From Dimorphilus gyrociliatus (Eukaryota > Annelida > Polychaeta > Dinophilidae): 64,000 bases of DNA. Each line of letters starts with the position of its first letter. Positions within the stretch are counted from its first letter, which is position 1. Positions 38,901-51,400 of this stretch are shown piece by piece. The notes beneath the pieces were generated by a model. The model searched no databases and was not told the origin of the DNA. It saw only the letters and a program-made list of their open reading frames with translations. Location of the stretch: positions 310,001-374,000 of the forward strand of contig CAJFCJ010000003.1 in assembly GCA_904063045.1 (NCBI GenBank), in the 5' to 3' direction. A program made the translations under genes and the position numbers.

Positions 38901-40473
38901 TTCTTCTGTTGATAGTTGTCGATTGTGGATATCCCGGCCATGTTCCCCATGGAATGATTACTTCACCGATAAAGACAACTTTTGGCGTTAAATTAACATT
39001 TAGGTATAAGAATCCTTTCAGAAACAGTATTCCTCTTAAGTTAACTTGTCGTTAATAGTATCAGCATTTAATATTTTTCTTTCGCCTTCTCTTCAGATGC
39101 GCTAATAGATCAACACACAAAGGTCACATGGCCATAACATGCCAAGAGAATGGAAGATGGGATCATAGCCCTCCTCTATGTTTAAGTATGTAAACAACGT
39201 TTACTAAACAATTGTTTCTCGAACATTTTTCATAATTTGTCTCCTAATTTTTCAATAGAGCAATGTACAGTTCCTAAAGTAAGACACGCGAAAGTCTACA
39301 CTTCTCACAATGACAATGTTGGAATTGTTCAATATTTTAATCACGACAATTATGTAGTGATTTCGTGTAAGAAGGGATACGCCTTAGAGAATCGGCATAA
39401 GAAGAAATCATTCTGTAATAATGGTAATAAAGGAATTTACAGTTCATCCCTTTGAAAGTCCTCTTGTCCTAAGGGCTATTTTCAGCCTAATGGTAAAAGA
39501 CACGTATAAAGTGAAACTTTTCGTACGGCGTTTAGCCTAAAATGGTATTATCGGCTTTTTTCACTAGGCGATATCCCTTTAAGATAATATGCAAATAGTC
39601 TGCATTAGATGTGTAGAGAGAATTTTCATTTATTAGGAGGAAAAGAAAAACAGTATCCTTTGCTCGAAAGAGAAACTACATCTACAACAATAAGATTCTA
39701 GTTTTACTGTGTATCCCTTGTGATCACCTCTTAAAACCAATTCAGATAGCCATATATAAATATACTGTTTCCTTTAGGTACATGGGAAGATCTGCCATCT
39801 TGCGTCCCAGCTCCGTGTGCCAGACGTCCTCCTAGCTTGGAGAATTTGGAGAGCGGCGTTATGCGCTTTAATAGTAATCAGCACGGGGCCGAAGCCAAGT
39901 ACGAGTGCTTTAGTGGTTTTATTTTAAAAGGACATCCAACCGTAAAATGTCAAAAGGGTCGTTGGGTTGGACACAGGTAACTTTCAATTATAGAGCGCCA
40001 TCTATTGTATATAAAGAGTTTCATTATATTTTAACGTTGTCTTTCTCTTTCAGACCGCGATGTATACCAATAGTTTGTGAACAACCGGGAGGAATAAGAA
40101 ATGGTTTGGTCTACCTTGTAGGGAAGATGGGTAGATACAAATACGAAGAGTATACGAATAGAAGAAGGCATACAGATCAATTAGAGTTTGAAGTAAATAT
40201 ATAAATTATTATAGATATTCCTATAAGAAGAATAGGAATGAAAATGCCCCGTTAAATACGTTACTTTTATATTAGTTTTAATAATCAATTCTACTAATTG
40301 ATTTATTTCTTTAATAGTGTAATTCCGGATATAAATTACAAGGTCCTAGAGGAACTACTTGTATTAACGGAAAATGGAGTCCAGATAAATCAAGTTTTCC
40401 TAAGTGTGTACCAAAAATGCATCCTTTATTCATTGGATATCAAGGAAAAAGGAAATTTCACACTTTCTTTTAA
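35918..40473 (+). CDS. Secreted protein with WAP-like module and eight sushi (CCP) domains
   Basis: Eleven exons: 35918-35972, 37034-37168, 37234-37599, 37979-38152, 38278-38487, 38916-39003, 39097-39185, 39259-39423, 39778-39976, 40054-40192 and 40318-40473. All phases agree and give 591 residues. A signal peptide is followed by a compact Cys module with CFCDGDCGMSCV, resembling the WAP-like units found before sushi repeats in invertebrate proteins. Eight sushi domains follow, each with four cysteines, a G-Y/F after the second and a conserved Trp near the end (for example CDEGYTL, GKWGL, CNEGYQL). Phase 1 introns separate most modules, the usual exon-shuffling pattern, while domains 5, 7 and 8 are split internally. 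No membrane segment or GPI signal is seen; the C-terminus is a short basic tail. Roles in complement-like recognition or adhesion are family-based guesses. Confidence 0.92.
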
Positions 40474-41172
40474 TTTTCAGTTTGCTAATACAGTATAAGA
40501 TATTTTTTAATTAGCAAAGCTACAATACGTGTTTGTTTACACTTGTACATATCCATAATTATATAAGTATGTATATATATATATATTATATATATATATA
40601 TATATAAATTTATATATATGTATTACCTCTTTACAATCATGCCTAAATAATCGATTTTGTCCTCTTTAATAATCTTTAAGTTAACTCTGAGAAATAAATT
40701 AAATTAAATATATTTAATAAGCTTTCAAATGAAATAATCAATTAAATTATATATTAATATATATATATATATACTGTATATATATACAGTATAAAATGAA
40801 AGGGTAATATTTAAATGGTGAATGGAGAGGGTAAAAAGGGAGAAGGATTCTATTGAAGTAAGAAAATATAATAATCAACTTAATACTCTATCGATGTACA
40901 CAAGATCACTGGTTAAATTATTGAAATAAGTATACTTAAATTTTTTATTCTCTCTTAATCCAATGATATTTTCATAATCTACTTAATCGTATAGAATTTA
41001 TAAAGTTTTTATCTTCATTAATAATATACTATATATATACAATATATATAGAGTTTTATTCTATATTATTCAATTAATATGTGATTAAAGCCTACTTGTA
41101 AATGAGTTGAATAGATTAAAAACTCTCGTATTATAAGGGATATTTAATGTTCAAAAGTATCGAAAGAGAGGA
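40474..41172. other. Intergenic region between convergent sushi and BMAL-like genes
   Basis: No gene seen. It holds TA-rich repeats near 40568-40620 and a 24-base perfect palindrome at 40770-40793 of the TATACTGTATA family. Confidence 0.7.
40770..40793. repeat. 24-base perfect palindrome of the TATACTGTATA family
   Basis: Two TATACTGTATA-type half sites face each other to form a perfect inverted repeat between two convergent genes. Confidence 0.7.
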
Positions 41173-43038
41173 TTACCAGGAGGCATCCATTAGATTTTGG
41201 ATTCCATCAAAGTAAGTATCATTTTCTTCTAAATCCATTACTTTTTCCAAAGTAGAATTGATTTCATCTTTATTTTCAGAATTGGACTTTGTACCAGTAA
41301 TATTTTCGACAATTTCGCATCCTAATCCTAAACCAACTATTGTTGATTCGTGTCTTTTGTCATTTATTGCGCAACCCTCGTTAATTGTTGAAGTATCACT
41401 TTCAAAGTTATCGATTGATGCTAAACTGTTTGTTGTAATAAGAAATTCAACAATTTTTGAATAGGAATTCTCAACGCGAATCGTTTTAGTCTTCAAGTGA
41501 ACATATTCTCCGCTTCTCTTACGTATTCTAAGTACCTTAACTATAGGTGAATTGGGTTTAGAAGATGCTATATAAAAGGAAAGAATAGAAAGAGAATCAG
41601 TTAAAATCGCACTTGTGTACGCGCATGTAGAGTACTCTGTTTATACACAATCGTAGACTCGGTTTACCTTGTTCGTATATTTCTGTTAGATTCGGTACAT
41701 CATCTTGGTGGCAAAGTTCGTAGTAAGAGGAACCTATTAACTCTTGTGGAAGGTAGCCGAGTACTTCAAATACACTAGATATCCCGAATAAAAGAAAGAC
41801 AAAAGCTTTTCTTTGGAAATCGTCTTCAATTATTTCTTACCTTAGATCTGCGAAAGTGAACTTCCCATTTGTAGACTGTTTAACGTAGAATTGCGGCGAC
41901 TGGTAAAGGAAGCCTAATGAGTTTTTAGTCTCTTCAGACTCCTTTTTTCTAACTACCATCAGCAGACAACTTTTATTAGAGCTTTCATCGTCTTCATTAT
42001 TAGAATTGCTTATACCAAATATTCTGAGATAACCTGAAGCGAGTTTACTTTCTTAACTCCTTCGTTTACTTTATTAACGAAATATTTTCAAGATAAAATC
42101 ATAAAAAATTAGCGTAAACCTGTACAATGAACAATTTGGTAAGTGCCCTCATTAGATAAGCAGGCAATCTCTCGATTTATTTTGAATCTGCAAAAGAAGC
42201 TTCTCCTATCGCCTGGCCATAAGTTCCAATTTTCACAGGATAAATTATTCACAGATTCCTCAGCTTAGTAAATAACAAACGCCTTTGTATTTAAGAAATA
42301 AGACGTTAATATTTGTTTAACTAACGATTAAATGGTTTTGGAAAATTTCCACGATGTAGGACTTGTTCCTTAACTAAATTTAAATCATTCGGATGTAGAA
42401 ATTCAAATAAATTTTGACCTTCAAGTTCTGTCTAAGAATTTTAATACAAAAATTATTTTAGTATTTCAGGCCTAAATGCAAATGATATAAAAAGTTTTGA
42501 TTGTTAATAGCTACATTAGAATAATTCAAGATAGTTTCAACTGATTTCGATACAAAGAAAATTTCTCCTCTCTTACATCCAATCACCATTGAAAATCCAT
42601 CAATCATCTAAGAATTGAGGTTAATTAGAATAATCAATTAGTTATATATGCAAATGAATATTACGTTATAGGAGAAATGTCTTAAATCGTTTGAAGAGAA
42701 AAATGTTTGAACTTCTTCTCTTTTAGAAGTCTCGCAACCTAAATAGAGTTTATGTTTAAGATTAGAAGAGTCATTTTTAATGCGTTAATCCTATCTATTA
42801 TATTTGTAATTCAGCTATAAATACCATTACTATTGTAATTATTATTAATAAACCTTTAATTGACTTTAGATGTTGGGCTGTGAGTTTCAGTATGGTCAAT
42901 TTGTCTAATTTCTTATTTTGACTGCTAAGGACTGTACACATAGGTACAATAGAGGACAATTCTTTGAGATACGAGTTCATCTTATTCCTCCTTCTCCTTT
43001 CAACTGCTCGGTGATTTCTACTGATGTTCTCCTCTGTT
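41173..43038 (-). CDS. Bmal/cyc: BMAL/cycle-like bHLH-PAS transcription factor, 5' exon not found
   Basis: Positive limb partner of CLOCK in the circadian loop, by family. Exons in transcript order: 43038-42854, 42738-42665, 42607-42515, 42431-42326, 42263-42120, 42033-41841, 41774-41668 and 41567-41173, all phase-consistent, give about 432 residues. The basic region NHRAVERRRRNKM and helix-loop-helix ending KLDKLTILKLTAQHLKSIKG come first. PAS-A follows with GFSMVIGCKRGEIFFVSKSV and LFEFLHPNDLNLVKEQ, then RRSFFCRFKINR, and PAS-B with GYLPQELIGSSYYELCHQDD. These signatures fit BMAL/cycle better than ARNT. The bHLH loop is a few residues longer than in relatives. After PAS-B only about 85 residues remain, with no BMAL-type transactivation C-terminus. 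The reading frame stays open for roughly 30 codons upstream of 43038 but without Met, so the first exon is missing or lies further right. Confidence 0.87.
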
Positions 43039-43672
43039 CTAAAAACATTAAAATTTTCAATTTTAACAACGTCTTCATTATTTCCATTTGTTCTTAAGAT
43101 TTCTTTACATTTTCTTCCTTTTTAGTAATTTTCAAAGAAACGACGCTTCACATAAGATTACACTTTTTATCTATCAATTTCTTATATTAATATTTAAATA
43201 AAGAGATGATATATTCATTGTAGAGTAATTTAATTACTCTTCCGAGTCTTTATACTCTATTTAATATATAAAATACTTACTGGGAATCGAGAAACGAAAA
43301 CATATTTAATTCTATGATCTTTTTCTGCAGATCTAACTTTCTCTGTCTCTCTTCTTTTATCCCTCCTCCGCCTCCTTCCCTATCTCTCTCTCTCTTTCTC
43401 TTTCAATCTATCTCCTTATCTATATCTCTATTTTTTGACTTTCCTACAGCACGAGAATTTTAAACTAAATCATTAATTTTCATCATAGTCCGGCTTACAT
43501 GACGTCGATGATAATCCTATTACTATCGTGGAAATAGGCCGATATTGTAAAACTATCAACTATACTCTAAGAATTAATAATATCTATATTTTAAAAATCA
43601 ATAGAGAACATAGTATGCTAAGTATAAAGAAGATAAACTAAACCTAAACACTGTTCTACTTAAAAAGAGAGC

Positions 43673-43706
<34 letters not shown>

Positions 43707-45224
43707 AAAAAGACACTTTCTTTGTTGTTAGTTTGAAAAATTGATTCTTGATTTGTTAATGACGAATTACTATAAATATACTATTAAGTATGGTAATCTT
43801 TAAAAACCTAACCGTTAATTATATCAATACAAAGTATCCAGAAAGAGGATTTCCTTCTAAAAATAAATATTATTATATTAAAGCTTTAAGGTTTTTGCTT
43901 TTTCTTTCTTTTTATCATTTAAAGAATAATCACTCAGCTTTAGTTTATTCTTTTTATAGGCTTAATGTTTAAACAAAAGAAGTGTTTGTAACGAAAAGAT
44001 AGGAATTTAAATTCTAAGTAAGAAGGTCAGACTTGAAGAAAGGGAGAGATGTAGAAAATAGAAGGAAAAAAAAAAAGAGTACTTCCAGTCGACGCAAATT
44101 AGAATATATAGGAGAATAGATTTAGTCATTTAAAGTAAGGCGTCGATAGACGTCTCTTTTACAGTTATAGGTTTTCTTGTAAAGTTATGTATTTGGTTAG
44201 AATTTCGTATTTTGCTTTAAAAAGAAAAAGAAATAGAAAAAAAGACTGTTTTAGCATGAAATGAAGATATTAAAAAAGAAAAAAAAACATGTTAGATATG
44301 TAAAAATTATATTATATTTACATTAATAATAAAAAATTAAACGATAACGAAGAAGATGACAATGACGATGATTATAATGATGATGATAAGAATGAAAACA
44401 ATTATGAAAACATTTAAGAGAACGTTGTATAAACTACTGACATCTATACTATAAATTCATAATTAAAGCTAAAAACACACTGCAGTTTATAATCAATATT
44501 CACAACACGTGCAGCTGTTTAGAAACTTTTTATCTGGCTCTAGCTTCGTTTTACCATTTCCACTAATAATTCCGTGTACTTTTTTTTAGTTTTCACGGGA
44601 ATTTTATTGTCAAAACACGAGAATTTTGGCGCAATAAATATATTAAATTAATATTTTTCCTTTGCACAACAACGTGAGTGATTTATAACAAATTGCTTTG
44701 CGTTTTATTACACTGAAATTACCATAAATTAGCATAAAATGAGTGAAGCGAGTGAGATTCTGGATTCTTACATACATATGCACATATAGTATATATAAAA
44801 GTATACTGTATATGCAGTAAAAGCATACTGTATATGTTATACATATGTATATATTAAGAGTTATTCTATATATATATATATATAAATACATATAGTAAAC
44901 TATATATACTCGTATATATATACGTATATATACAAGTTTATAGAGGTATATTTAGAATATATGGTTAAATGAGTTAATACTTTTTTTTACGAGCTACAGC
45001 AAAGAATGAAATGAGTAACAAAAATTTTGTAATAACTATACTCGCACGACCATTTTTTGAGTATCCTAGAGCGAGGAAAGATGGCGGCAGTTTTCGCTGA
45101 GGCAGCTTGTTTTGTTTGTACAGTATAATCCAGATTTCTTCCAAACAATAATATTCTGCAGGCTGACTAGATAGCTCAATGTTTTTTTGCGTTTGACCTA
45201 ATTTTATTTCTAGTCTTATTCAGT
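43039..45224. other. Upstream region of BMAL-like gene
   Basis: The missing first BMAL-like exon should be here or further right, but I could not place it. The region has a TA run at 43677-43704, TATACTGTATA words at 44760-44940 and a YY1-like AAGATGGCGGC on the plus strand at 45078-45088. The open frames at 43790-43972 and 44643-44891 are AT-rich noise. Confidence 0.5.
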
Positions 45225-48200
45225 TTATTTCTTTATTAACTTCTTGTAGGCGTCTGATCGTATGAATCGAGGATAGGAATCCTTACTCATCAACGCTTCA
45301 ATTCGTTTTTGAGCATCTTCGAAAGTTTGCGCATTCGGATTTTGGATACTTGCTATAGTACTTTCTCTGATTGTCGATTCGAGATTAACCTGTTATTTTG
45401 GTGTTTTGTGCATATAGTTCTTTTTAAATGATTTGTACAATTAAAGAAAAAGAAAAGGCAACATATGAGAATATAAATAAAAAGGAACTAGGAAAAGGTG
45501 CAACGGTCAAAAAGGATTTTGGAAAGTATTAAAAGTAATATTGGCTTCTGGCATAACAAGATCAGTAGGTGGCAGTAAAGGCTATACTAACTACTGCCCC
45601 CTGGCCCTTTCTATTTCCACGCATAGCAAGCACTTCTGCTTCTACATTTACATATAGATTAACGAAGCATCAGTACTCCGCTTTTACACCCTTTGATTCA
45701 TTTAAATAATAAAAAAGTGCTCTCATACATTTGTACAAGGAAATAAATTTATAATATACAATATATATATATATATATATACAGCATCTATACTGTACAT
45801 GCGTTTGCTAAGGATGTATATTGTACATATAGGCGTGTATACAATATACATTTATTCTTAAGTACATGTATTTTTAATAATATGTTATAGTTGAGAATTT
45901 AATATTACCTGACGATGAGATCTTTCTCTAATAAAGTCTTCATAAATTCTTTCAGCCTTCTCCTTAAGTTCATGTTTGTCAGCTTCCCTATATTCTTCGC
46001 AGGCTATCCAAAATTCTATGTTCTCCGAGGAAAATTCGGTTGTTAAAAATCTACGAAATTGTTCTAAACCATCTGTTTATAAGAGAAAATGGAATACATT
46101 TTACAGATAATAATATTGACAAGATTGATGGGGGAAAAGTGTCAGAATGGGGATAATTTAGATTTATAACCTATTTTGATTTTTACATACAGTATAGTTT
46201 GTTTATTTAATAAATTCCCAAAAAAAAGTCTCTTACCCAGTACCCACCTCGTCTATTGAATACATTCTGTATGAATGCTTATATAGTAGATTAACGCATT
46301 ACTATCTCTCCTCTACAAGTCTAGTCTACTAGCCCTCTTTCACATTTTTCTCCTTTCGCTCTCTTTCCGTTATACGGAAAATTTAATTATAAATATAAAT
46401 AAAGAATATCAACAAACGTCAAGGTTCTTATTTCTTTAGGTCAAACAGAAATAATTACGGGAATAGGAAATATGAATTTTAGCTAATATTAACTAAATAA
46501 TGATAATGAAAAAAAAATTTAAAGGTGACACTGAAGGCCGTTAGGTAATCAAGATGCCATGACTATCGATTTTTCCGTATTTCAGGTCATATCGCTAATA
46601 CACACTTGGAAAATTTTTTTTCTTTTACTAATTTAAAAAATATCAATAAAATTGTATGAAAAGACAAAATGAGCACTTATGAACAGTAGGCTTACTCTTT
46701 TCTCTAGTACTCCAAACATTTTCAAAAAGTAAACTATGCGCTTTCCTCTCATTTTCCATTAATTGAAAGAACGATAAAAATGTTGAACGAAGAAAAAAAA
46801 GGGAGCAGAAAAGCGTTTAATTAGCAAAAATAGATAATAATAATCGATCGAATTGGTATTCTAATAGGGGTAATAAACGGGAAATGTTTTGTACAAAGTA
46901 ATCTTTTGTCTAGGATACTTTTCAGAATTATCTTTTAATAATAGAAATATACGAAGAGAGATAGAAAAAAAGTTAAATATATTTTCTATTATAATTCTAT
47001 GTTTTTTCTTAATTATTAATAGTTTTAGTAGAAATTGTTTATCGATGTTAATCTATCTCTTTTTCTCTTTATTCATTCGCAAAAAGAAATCAATTTTTTT
47101 AACTTGTTAGAAAGAAAATACTGGTTAAAGCGAGCGAGCGAGAAAGGGAGAGCGTGTAAAAGATGGAATATTTCTCTTTATACTCATTTCTATTTCTAGA
47201 TCTACCTGTCTTTTTTTTTCCACTCTCTCTCTCTTTTTGTTTTGTTTTCTCCTAAATAAGAAATATTCCAAGTGCATTTGTAAATTTACAGCACATATCC
47301 GTACATAATTAATAACTCTAATTATCGCTATCTTTTTAAATTTTGATCTTAATTGTTTACTTATATAGGTTTGCTTTTAGATTATTTCCCTGTTTACATA
47401 TTTTATCGTTTTGTATTAATGGAACATAAGGTTTTTGTTTTATTTTAACATTCTACGAATTGAAATTATGATTATAAAGAAATATCATAATAATAAGTAT
47501 GAATAATTATTCATTATTCATACTTTTTTCATACAAAATTGAAAAGGAGAGAAGTAAGTGTAAATTGATAAAAAAAATTGTTTTTAAATGATAAAAAGAA
47601 TATTCTTTTACAATGAGATAGAGAGAGATAGAGAGAGAGGAGCGGGAGACAGATGAGAGAGTATCGTTATTTACTTGAAAACAGAAAGATATAGAGAAAA
47701 AGACAAAAAAATGAGAGAGATAACTATGGAAAAGGAAAAAATGAAATTACAAAACAACTCACCTTTGTCATGCAACAAAGTATCGAAAGACTTCTTCCAA
47801 GTCAATGGATCTGATAATTGGCCTTCACCTTGCAAATCATCTTTCTCTTTCGTCTTCTTATTCTTATTAGGCATTACAAATGAGAACATATTCTTCTTTT
47901 TCTTCTTATCCTCTCCAGAAGCAACTGCTCCTTCGGAAACCTTTTGGAAGAAAGGGAAGAGATAAATAATCGGATTATCTCATCAATATTCATAAGCCTA
48001 CGCGAGTATCGGTGAGAACCGCTTCTAAATTTAGAGTCGATAAGCAAAGTCTAAGGGGTGCTGAGACGAGCAAAGGAAATCGTATGTCTTTTTTTCGACG
48101 TCTATTTTTCAGTTCGGGCGTCGACGACGACGCGTGCATGACTGTAAAAATCTGCCGTTGCAGAGTTTTTCTATACACATTATCGATTTTTTCTCTCAGG

Positions 48201-48449
48201 CGACCGACTTTCTACTAGAGGCGATATTTTTCATCGTAGAATTATTCTTAGCTCGCCAATGGAACAATTTTTACTGATTTTTTATTTAGATATCTAATAA
48301 TAATTTTTTTCTATTTAATCCAATAAGTATTTGACAATTACGTTTCCTACTTAATTCTATATAATAAATACACAAACGATAGTTAACAGTACCGTCTATT
48401 TATAGATATTTCAATATATATATATATAAGTAGCTGTTTGCCCAAATAT

Positions 48450-48481
<32 letters not shown>

Positions 48482-51400
48482 GAGTCTATTTTTAGTATCC
48501 ACCATTCAATTGATAAATCTTTATTTTTCTTGAATTTATATATATTCTACAATATCTTATCAAGTATACAACGCATTTAATATATACGGCATATACTCGA
48601 CTGTTTTCGTTAAGCCTCTAGATTTAGAAATAACTGTACATATTGCCACATAACCTATCTATTTCAGTTGAGGTAGAGGCAGTATACGTTTACGGCAATC
48701 ACCCGTAAAGCAATTACTCACGAAATGTACGTCATTAAATATTTAAAACCAAATTATTATGTAATACATTCCTTTATAAAATGAAAAGAAAGAAAATAAA
48801 TAAAAAGTTTTTCACACATTTACAAATTCTCAGTTGTAAACAAGGTTAAAATCATTTGCAGACGAAATTTAAAGATAGAGCAATAACAACGATAATAACA
48901 ACAGCCACAACAGCAATAACAATAATAATAATAATAAAAACAGTAATAATAATTATTATAATACAGCGTATATCCTCAAATTAGTATCTCTGTATGCCGC
49001 ATATACTGTATACTCTATGTATTGTTTTATATATAGTAGTACTGTCAATCTAATATAGTGTATAATTGTTTGAGTATAAGCCTTATATACATACAGTACA
49101 TATACAAATATAGACTGTGCGGTAGATATAACAGACTAAGAAACATTTAGAATTAAAGAATTCTACTTTATCTCTATCGCTTATTTAAATTTTAAGAAAC
49201 GTACAAAAGAAATTGATTGGATACTTCTTTAATTTCTGTAATTTAGTAATTAACGTTAATATTAAATATTCGATCTGGATTAACCGCAGGTTGCTGTATA
49301 AAAACAAGCCTTATGACGATTTTTTAAATCCTCTTATCAGAATATTAATTGGCAATTAGTTCGCGAATCTTTTTCTTACGTTAATAGTATAATAATAACT
49401 TAGACCGGCAATAATACATACCAAATAGCTTTTAATTAACAAAGACGAAATTATCCGTTAATTTATCCTTTTCTTATGATCTCTAATTAGGATTGTGAGA
49501 GAGGTGTAAACAGAAAGATACGCTATGGGAAGTATATGTTGTGTACGTATAAAGTCTATGTGTTAAGTATGTATCTATTGTACGCGGTATGGAGAACAGA
49601 AAGTAGGGACCGATGAGGAATAGGTATAGAGGAAAGAGAAGAAAGTTTTAGTAAGAAGAATTTATAAGAAAGAAAGAAAGAAAGAAAGAAAAAAGAATAA
49701 AACATTTTTTTTCCTTTCTTGTCGATTGAGAGAAAAAATACAACCCTAAAGACGTTTTATTCATATTTACCTTTCTTTTTATTGATAGTTTTTCTTTTGG
49801 TTTAAAGAGCAAGCGTATTAATTTTAATAAATTTTTCTTAGGAAAATAAAAAAACAAATTTCTACATTTTAATTAAAATATTTAGTCTCATTGAAATGTG
49901 CTTTATAAGGTGAATAAAGAAGGAATGGTAGAAAGAAAGAAAAAGGGTATTTACACACACATGAATATTTTATGTTAACATGAAATAAATACGCACAATA
50001 TGTGCTGTGACAACACATGTTCCCGATATTGTCCATTTGGCGATATGGCAATTGGTAAATATCTTAGATAGTTCTGATAGTGGAATGGGTTTTTGATAGA
50101 AAAACTTCTTTACGAATGTGAACTATGACCTCGTGAACAATGACTTTCCAAGAGAGGCGGTTGTAGATTCTGACCTTGTGCAAAGCGGAATGGGGAAATA
50201 ATTAACCGACTTTTGATTGTTATTATTACTTGGGTATATAGTGTATACAATGTATAAAATTGTATTTTATTAGATTCGTGGAAAGAATTAACCGGATGTG
50301 GTGGGTGTTTCTTAAAGCGAAAATGTACAAATGGCTCCATAGCAGTTATGTCAGAGACAGAATAAGAAGGATTACAAGAAGAGATAATGTCATTATAAGA
50401 ACACCACTCGATTTCTCCCCAAGTTGTAATGTGTATCTGAAGAAAACGTACAAGAGAGTTCCTAGAATGAAAAATATGGCGAAATGATTCCACAATAAAA
50501 TTATCAAATATTTAAAAATAGAACGAGCAGCCACAAAAATAGAAATTGAAGATTTTGTTGGAGATAAACAAAGCTAACCAATCAAAAAGAAGAAACATCA
50601 CTTTAAGAGGTGTAGCACATTAACTTAGCTTAGATTAAGCATAAATCTATAGTCTAGTAAAAGCCTATTTTAGAAACGTTTAGTAGAAAAGGCACCCTAC
50701 CAATGTATAGAGCTATTTATAGAAGATTTAGTTGTATTTAAGAAAATAAGTTTATGTGTAGACTATAAAGAGGAAGAAAGATGGAGAGAAAGTGTTGGAA
50801 AGAGTTAATAACAAGTGTCTGTTTTTTATATACATCATTAACTTTTTGTATTGTTGTGATTAATTTATTCCAATAGTTTTAATTACTTTTAAGAAGCAAA
50901 CACTCTTTTCCCTTTTCTAGACTTTGTTTAGAGTAGTTACATATAAACTAACGTGTTTTTGATATACAGAAGACATTTTACTTTTCCCTTAAATTTACCT
51001 CTTTTATAACCAGTATAAAATTGATTATATTCAATTAAACAACAGGAAATTATTGACTGTTATTTATGATAAAAAACAAGAAATGATTCCTTAAAGGCGG
51101 GGGAGGAATAAAGCTGTATTGTATAATTTCAGTTAAAACCATTTAATATTACTTGAATGAATACTACTCGAAGAATAAAAATGCTATAAAAGTTTAATAC
51201 GTTACGAATGTTTATACATATATTTGACAGACTGTACGGCCATTTGTTATTACATTCAATTCATTATTTATCTATTTATCACTAGTTTATTCATTGTATG
51301 TGTATAATAAATAAAAAGTATATATGTTGTATATAGTAGAAATAGCTTTATTCTCATTTTTTTCTAACAAATAAATAGCTATTAATTTAATTTGTATGTT

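Noticed and set aside
47497-47525. Perfect hairpin with 12-base arms (AGTATGAATAAT)
   Set aside because: AT-rich and isolated within an intron; such hairpins are expected by chance in this composition.
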